64,000 nucleotides of DNA from Whalleya microplaca (Eukaryota; Ascomycota; Sordariomycetes; Xylariales; Xylariaceae). Shown one piece after another: positions 58,856 to 64,000 of this stretch (position 1 is the stretch's first letter; each line of letters opens with the position of its first letter). The notes below the pieces were generated by a model. It worked only from the letters and a program-made list of their open reading frames with translations. It had not been told where the DNA came from and searched no databases. The stretch spans positions 62,001 to 126,000 of the forward strand of contig MU385742.1 of NCBI GenBank assembly GCA_022497155.1. The letters are read 5' to 3'. The position numbers and the translations under genes are program-made.

Positions 58856-59635
58856 TGTGACTGATTGCGATCAAGAAGAAGGGTTGTTGTGGGAATGGTC
58901 GTCTTGTCGTTGGCCGTCAATTCTCTCCAGATTAGAGGCACGAGAATTTCCTAGGAGGGAGGCGCTTAACTCTAGCCCGCACCTTCGGCAAAGTTTTTTG
59001 GCAGGGCTTGAAAACCCTACAATTTTTGGTGTGGCTGTGCACTTTTGTGTGCCCGCGTCAATGTGGCTGATTGCTGGCTGCGGGGCTGCAGGTACATGTA
59101 GGTAGCTACCTCTTATGTACCTAAGTACTTCCTACGGTGGTCTGTGCCATACAATACCTTTGCCAACTTCATTGACTTCACCAACTGCACCCAGTCTGTT
59201 GAGGTTACCGTTTATACTGTCGCGAAATCCTCTCATAGTCGTGTGCCCTTTCTATTTCCTACATGTAATAAATATATACTCATATTAATCTACCATAACG
59301 AGAATCAGGGAAGAAAATATTCATGAGATATTTATTGCTCAAGTTTCCCGTTTTGCTAGGTACTGATCATACCTAGTGCTAATCACACGCTCGCTCTTGT
59401 TGAACATCCTTTGCCATATTGATTCATACCTACACAGCTCCAATGGACGTATGCCATGATATATCGCTGGTTTAGGCGCTACCAGCAACCTCACACCAAG
59501 CCAGCAAGCTTTTGTTAAAAGAGACCCCCAATTCAATGAACCTGATTCTTCCCTACTTCGACATGACTTCGAAATGACTTCCCTGTGTCCCAGAACGGTC
59601 CTCATGCCCAGTACTCGTAGACTGACTTGTTGTAC
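58856..59635. other. L13 promoter region and spacer
   Basis: It holds the divergent upstream region of L13 and the 3' flank of the next gene. No gene seen; the frames at 59144-59326 and 59339-59605 lack family marks. Confidence 0.5.
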
Positions 59636-60597
59636 CTATTCCCTACTCTGGCGAGGTCTTGGTGTTTTCCTCCGCAGACAGTAATTCTTTCGCAAACACC
59701 AAAATACCGTAAAGGCCAAGATTATGAACACACAGACTGCGGAGATTGTACCTATGATGCCCGCTACCGCGACATTGCTTAGACCCCCACCCTCGGCGTC
59801 CGTGTTCGTTGCGCTCGTGGTTGGCATGATCCGATCGGTCTCGTTCAAGGTAATGGTCGATTGCAGACTTGTAAGCGACGTAGGGAAAGAAAATGTACTT
59901 TGTTCCGAGGTCGAATACATCTGCGAGCTCCTAGTGCTGGTCGTGGCGGGGAGTGACTTTGTGCTTAGAGTCGCAGGAGTAGCCTTGACGTACACAGTCT
60001 TGGGACTTGCGTCAAAGTCGCATTTGAGCATGGTGTAGATAATGGCTTCATCATGTAATAGGATGGGAACACAATGCTGAGGCATACTGCGGTTTCCACA
60101 AGTTAGCACTGTCTAACCAAAAGCCCAGATCTACACCCCTTTCCAGATACCACGTACCAGGAAATAGTCTTCACGCTATCGCCAAATTCTTTACCACATC
60201 CCTTCTTACAACCGTAGTTGTCGACACACATGGCAGGAAACTGACAGTCTGTCAATGCTTCACCAGGGCTGGGCTCAGAGTCCGGTACTGGGCAGACGTT
60301 CCATGCATCAAGTTCAGTCTCGACAACGCATTGGAACCCCGGTTGAATGGTGTATGCTAGTTCGGGGTTGCCATCGTAGAATCCACAAGTTTTCCATGGT
60401 GCCTCAGCCGTAGGGGTCGGTGCATTCATGACTTCAAAGGCGGCTGTGGTTGATGCATTCTGTGCCTGCTTGTGGGCGCCGACGGAAGGCAAGGGTGGTG
60501 ATGCAATAGAGGATGAGATGCGAGGGCTGATAGCCGTAGCTATCGCCCAGCTCAGTGAGAGGAGCAAGATGAAGATGATTCCCTGTGTTCGAGCCAT
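59636..60597 (-). CDS. type I membrane protein with Cys-rich ectodomain (paralog A)
   Basis: Two exons, 60597-60158 and 60086-59636, give 296 residues. The start is a signal peptide (IIFILLLSLSWAIATA). The ectodomain carries TCGFYDGNPELAY, then PGFQCVVETELDAWNVCP, then LTDCQFPAMCVDNYGCKKGC and VKTISCMPQHC. A Ser/Thr stalk (SLPATTSTRSSQMYSTSEQS) leads to one membrane helix (NVAVAGIIGTISAVCVFIILAF) and a short basic tail (RKNYCLRRKTPRPRQ). The build is like Mid2/Wsc wall-stress sensors, but the Cys pattern is its own. The intron falls inside the Cys codon (TG, then T), as in the neighbouring paralog B. It is likely a plasma-membrane sensor or wall anchor; this is inference. Confidence 0.75.
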
Positions 60598-61407
60598 GAT
60601 TCTTCTATTTGTCTGCTTGTTGGGCTGGTGCTCCAGGTGTAGTGTGTTGTCGGAGCGGGCAGTGGAGAGAACCGTCTGTACTCTCTAGATACTTCCTATG
60701 ATTCACTCACTGAAGATGAGATGAATGTGTAACCCATTTGCCGATGACAACAAAATAGCACTAAGATAGCTAAAGATATGTTGATAGTGAATGGCAATAA
60801 TAAACTTTGAACTTCACTGTCTCCCAGTGTCCATCACCAAGGTAATCGCTGCGGCAGCTTTCCCAGTTTACCAGCCTATCCCTCCAGCAACCACCATCCG
60901 GATAAGCCTAATTCTAAACAACTTTTATATGCACGGTAGGAATAGTATTATTTTGATTGTTCGATATAAAAGAACATTTCATGAACCTCGGATGGGTATT
61001 ATTTATAATATAAAGTTCCTCCTACCTGAGTGCAAAGTTGTCTGAGGTTATATCTGGCTTATATACCATTGAAGTCTAATGACCCCAATTTTCCACTAGC
61101 ACATCTAAAGCTCCCTAACAAGGTTGATTTTTTAGAGGTAGAACAAATTAAGACCATACCAAGGTTATCTTAATGGTGATCTATGATATAGGAATAATAC
61201 TATTGAATCGTAAATGCCTTTTTAATCGAGTGCTAAATCCTGGCCTTCAGTTCGACCGAGTCCCTGGGTATCCCCTCCAGCAAATACCAGCAAAATACCT
61301 CCCAAACACTAGACTTGACAAGGAGCCAACTTCATCAAGTCCACGCTATGTATGTATTGTCCAAAATATGCATTATCTGCCCTCCCTGCCCCTATGAATT
61401 TCCAACT
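60598..61407. other. intergenic between tandem paralogs
   Basis: AT-rich, no gene seen. It should contain the promoter of paralog A and the 3' end of paralog B. Confidence 0.5.
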
Positions 61408-62502
61408 CTACCTATCACTCGCCAACTCCGCCACCTCTCCCGGACGCTGCTGCCGGTGTCCGTTCTCGCCCTCAAGCTCAGATAGGTGCAATTGATAGCC
61501 AGGCTGCGTCGCGTTGTCATTCCACATCAGCTGGCTCACGTTGCTCGCCGTGTAGTCCTTCCCCAACACCGACTGCGTCGTTGGCACACCCGCGACCTCC
61601 TGGGCCTCCTGCCGCTTCCGCCGGCCCCGTCGGAGGAGAAAGACCACGGCCAGGACGGTCCCGCACACGAGCGCCAGCCCGCCTATCACGCCGCCGATGA
61701 TGGCACCGGTGTTCGGCGTCGATGTGGCAATCATGGGTTGCGCCTGGGCGGTGTCCGTAGCCTCCGATGCCACGCTGGCTGGCGACGTGGGCGACGTCGT
61801 CGAGCTTCCTGGTGAGCTTCCCGGCGTGCTGTCGGAACTCGACGACGCAGCGGAAGATGTCGTCGTAGATGACGTACTCGGGGATGTGGCTACGGCGAGT
61901 AAGGTATCCGTCGTCGCCGCCGGGCCACAGGCGATGTAGGAGTACGTCTGGTCGACGCCCGAGTCCAGGAGCGCCGTCGAACACAAGGGCGCGCCGGTTT
62001 CTGTGCTGGATTCGCGGAATCATGCATTAGCTAACTTACTTGGGTACTCTCTTGCCGACGTGACCGAAACATAGACTCACCAGGAAAACGTAGTGACGTC
62101 GGCGTCTCCGAGGATGCCGCATCCCTTCGAGCAGCTCGCGCGATCTATGCAGGCCCCCGCGAGCCCGCAGTCCCGGGCACTGATCACGGTGGTGGGACAG
62201 AAGCCCCAGAGCCCCTTTGTGATGTCCACGCGGCAGTTGTAGCCGGAATCAGCCGTCCGCACTTTGGATGGATCGCCGTTGTAGTAGCCGCAGGTGGACA
62301 TCTGGGTCGTGATGGCTCGAAACCTCAGCTCTTGAGGTGCTCCCATGGTACGATTTCGGTTTCTTGTGCTTGTAGAAGCGAGTGTGGTCTCCACGACTCT
62401 GTGTGCCGTGACTGAGGCATCGGGAGAAGCGGCAATAGTTGCTCTAGTGTGCATTAACAGCAACAAAAGGAAGCGAAATAGGAGTGAGCGATGCGTACTC
62501 AT
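61408..62502 (-). CDS. type I membrane protein with Cys-rich ectodomain (paralog B)
   Basis: Two exons, 62502-62081 and 62005-61408, give 339 residues. A signal peptide (LLFRFLLLLLMHTRATIAA) is followed by the ectodomain: TCGYYNGDPSKVRTADSGYN, CRVDITKGLWGFCPTTVIS, ARDCGLAGACIDRASCSKGC and VTTFSCTETGAPLC. Then come a Ser/Thr/Pro stalk (SPSTSSTTTSSAASSSS) and a membrane helix (GAIIGGVIGGLALVCGTVLA) ending in a basic stop-transfer RRGRRKRQE. The cytoplasmic tail of about 70 residues contains LMWNDNATQPGYQLHLSEL. The CGYxNGD...GLWGFCPTTVI...DCG pattern recurs widely in filamentous fungi in Mid2-like surface proteins, from memory. Function is unknown; wall sensing is the best guess. Confidence 0.78.
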
Positions 62503-63340
62503 ATTGAGATCGTAATCTATATGACTAGCTTCTAAAGGTACGGTACATCGGCGACATCAAGTAAAAAGAAACGACAGAAGAAAAGTAGCGAGAAAGTCCG
62601 AAATTACTGAAGAGGGCCAAGCTGAGGTTTTCGTAAAGGAGGACAACTCTCCGTATATTCGTTAAGAGCGGTGCTGTTACTCCCCTTCATAATAGCCTGC
62701 ATCTCTTCCCTGACAGCCTGACTTCCTCATATGTCGCCTCCTATCCTTTCCAGGATGCCGATCCGTGACAGTGGGCATTGCAGGAAATTACTTGCGGCGT
62801 AGCTGCGTTCAGTAGCATTCGGGCGAAACGAAGTCCTACTTGCAGTTAGGTAGATCTCCTTGCAGTGAGCCAACATCGAGAGTATCAAACGCAACGCAAA
62901 AATAACTACTCGAGTTGAAGGAACGTTGTTGGTATACAGACAACTAGGCGGGACTTTCGTAAACATCATTCGCCGTTATGACAAATTTAAGCGCTGCCAC
63001 CATCCCGTTCTGCTTATAACAGTCGGAGAATGACCCGGCTCTACGGTTCGGCGTCAAACGGACTGCCCCCGATATTCTTACATCTCATTGGTCCCCGGAG
63101 CGCCATCCCTATCACATATCATATTTCCCGAAAAGATCGTCGACCGGCCCGAGACAATGATTGGTCGTCCGACGCATTAAATTACGAGGTAGTAATCAAC
63201 CTGTAGGAGGCACAGTTGGATGCAACGCTGCATGCCGGACGGCTGAGGCCTATTCAGACATAATCGCTTCTCGGGCCGCTGTTGAGCAGGAATTTTTGTT
63301 CCTTCTTATTTTTTTATAACACCTTTGACAAAATGGCACG
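62503..63340. other. intergenic, divergent promoters
   Basis: Divergent spacer between paralog B and the mannosyltransferase-like gene. An 80-codon minus-strand frame at 62727-62969 has no family marks. Confidence 0.5.
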
Positions 63341-64000
63341 ATGAGGCGGTCGCGCTTAATTGCTCTTCAGGTGACATGCCTCTTCCTCGTCGCCTTAACA
63401 TTCTGGCTCGGCTACAACAGTTTTACCTCTCAGTCATGGAGCCCAGGTCGCTTGATCGGTCTACGTCCCCACGGTTCGTACACCTCGATTCGCTACCGCG
63501 CTACCGCGAAGCATACAGTTGACAGTTAGACGCAGATGACGCTGTCCACAATGGCGTACCAGAACACGTGGACACACCAGGGCCGACCAATACAACAGAG
63601 TCGACAAGTACAGCACCGGAGCCTACTGGTGCACCAGAACCAGATGCACCAGAGCCAGAAGCACCGGGGCCAGCAGATGCGCCAGCAGATGCACCAGAAT
63701 CTGTAGATCCAGATCAATCGTTCAATGCAACATCGCACATCAAAGCCATCTTAGATCCCACTGACGCCACATTCCCACGCTTAGAATGCCCGGCGCCCAA
63801 TGGGACAAGATATGAATACTTAAAGGCAGACGTGAATGATGTAACGCCGCCGGAGTTGAAGTACTACTTCGCCCTGGATCTGCGTCAGTCCATCGAGGTG
63901 ATCCCCCGCCTCCTCGGATCCATCGTGGAAGCAGTCCAATTCCTGGGTCCCCGCGCCTGCGCCCTCTCCATCGTAGAGGGGAACTCGGACGACGGCACCC
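63341..64000 (+). CDS. CAP59/CMT1-type mannosyltransferase, 5' part
   Basis: The gene runs off the right edge. Exon 1 (63341-63473) starts with MRRSRLIALQ and a hydrophobic helix (VTCLFLVALTFWLGY), the layout of a type II Golgi membrane protein. A 56-nt intron (63474-63529, donor GTTCGT) leads to exon 2. A Pro/Glu/Ala stem (EPTGAPEPDAPEPEAPGP) follows. Then the catalytic domain begins: FPRLECPAPNGTRYEYL, LKYYFALDLRQSIEVIPRLL, and GPRACALSIVEGNSDDGT. This is the start of the CAP59_mtransfer (GT69) family, related to the alpha-1,3-mannosyltransferase of Cryptococcus. The frame stays open to the last base. The family adds mannose to glycans or wall polymers in the Golgi; the acceptor here is unknown. 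Confidence 0.82.

Noticed and set aside
1..64000. CRISPR arrays, operons, biosynthetic cluster or intact transposon
   Set aside because: I searched for spaced repeats, polyketide or peptide synthetase motifs, and transposase or reverse-transcriptase motifs and saw none; the DNA is eukaryotic.

Overview
The window is nuclear DNA from a filamentous ascomycete (Pezizomycotina; Sordariomycetes is my best guess, inferred only from gene content). The reasons are many short GT-AG introns of about 50-190 nt with CTAAC-like branch sites, a fungal hybrid-kinase phytochrome, an HP1 homologue, a PTH11/rhodopsin-domain membrane protein, GPI-anchored and Mid2-like cell-surface proteins, a secreted M14 carboxypeptidase, and long gene-poor spacers full of TACATA and TACCTA/TAGGTA microsatellites. 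I rebuilt the exons by hand; in most multi-exon genes the summed exon lengths keep one open frame to a stop.

Layout. 0-3.5 kb: a partial start codon region at the left edge and a decayed sterol glucosyltransferase (GT28) relic. 3.5-5.3 kb: a bacterial-looking GT4 glycosyltransferase with a large Glu/Lys repeat block inside its N-terminal lobe. 6.1-7.8 kb: a six-exon MFS transporter. 9.6-10.2 kb: a UPF0303/HbpS-like protein. 11.8-12.6 kb: a small Cys-rich protein and an intron-containing tRNA-Ser(GCU). 14.8-19.8 kb: a fungal phytochrome. 22.0-24.8 kb: a 55-residue membrane protein and HP1. 28.6-32.3 kb: a large conserved zinc-finger/poly-Q/N protein and a TIGR04076-type protein. 32.6-34.3 kb: an aldo/keto reductase with a long N-terminal extension, next to an orphan exon-like fragment. 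35.7-37.3 kb: an intracellular GH43 xylosidase. 38.8-43.6 kb: a small secreted Cys-rich protein and an M14 carboxypeptidase. 43.6-47.5 kb: AT-rich and empty. 47.5-52.3 kb: a rhodopsin-domain protein, a DUF7587/ADP-ribosyltransferase-like protein and a GPI-anchored protein. 54.8-64.0 kb: a SmgGDS-like armadillo protein, ribosomal protein L13, two tandem paralogous type I membrane proteins, and the 5' part of a CAP59/CMT1-type mannosyltransferase.

Housekeeping genes (HP1, L13, SmgGDS, tRNA) alternate with accessory ones (GT4, GH43, the secreted protein, the DUF7587-like gene). I see no biosynthetic cluster and no intact transposon. The most unusual items are the GT4 gene with its in-frame minisatellites, the GT28 relic, the ART-like protein, the tandem Cys-rich receptors sharing an intron inside a cysteine codon, a required micro-exon in the phytochrome, and a GC-AG, frame-neutral intron in L13.
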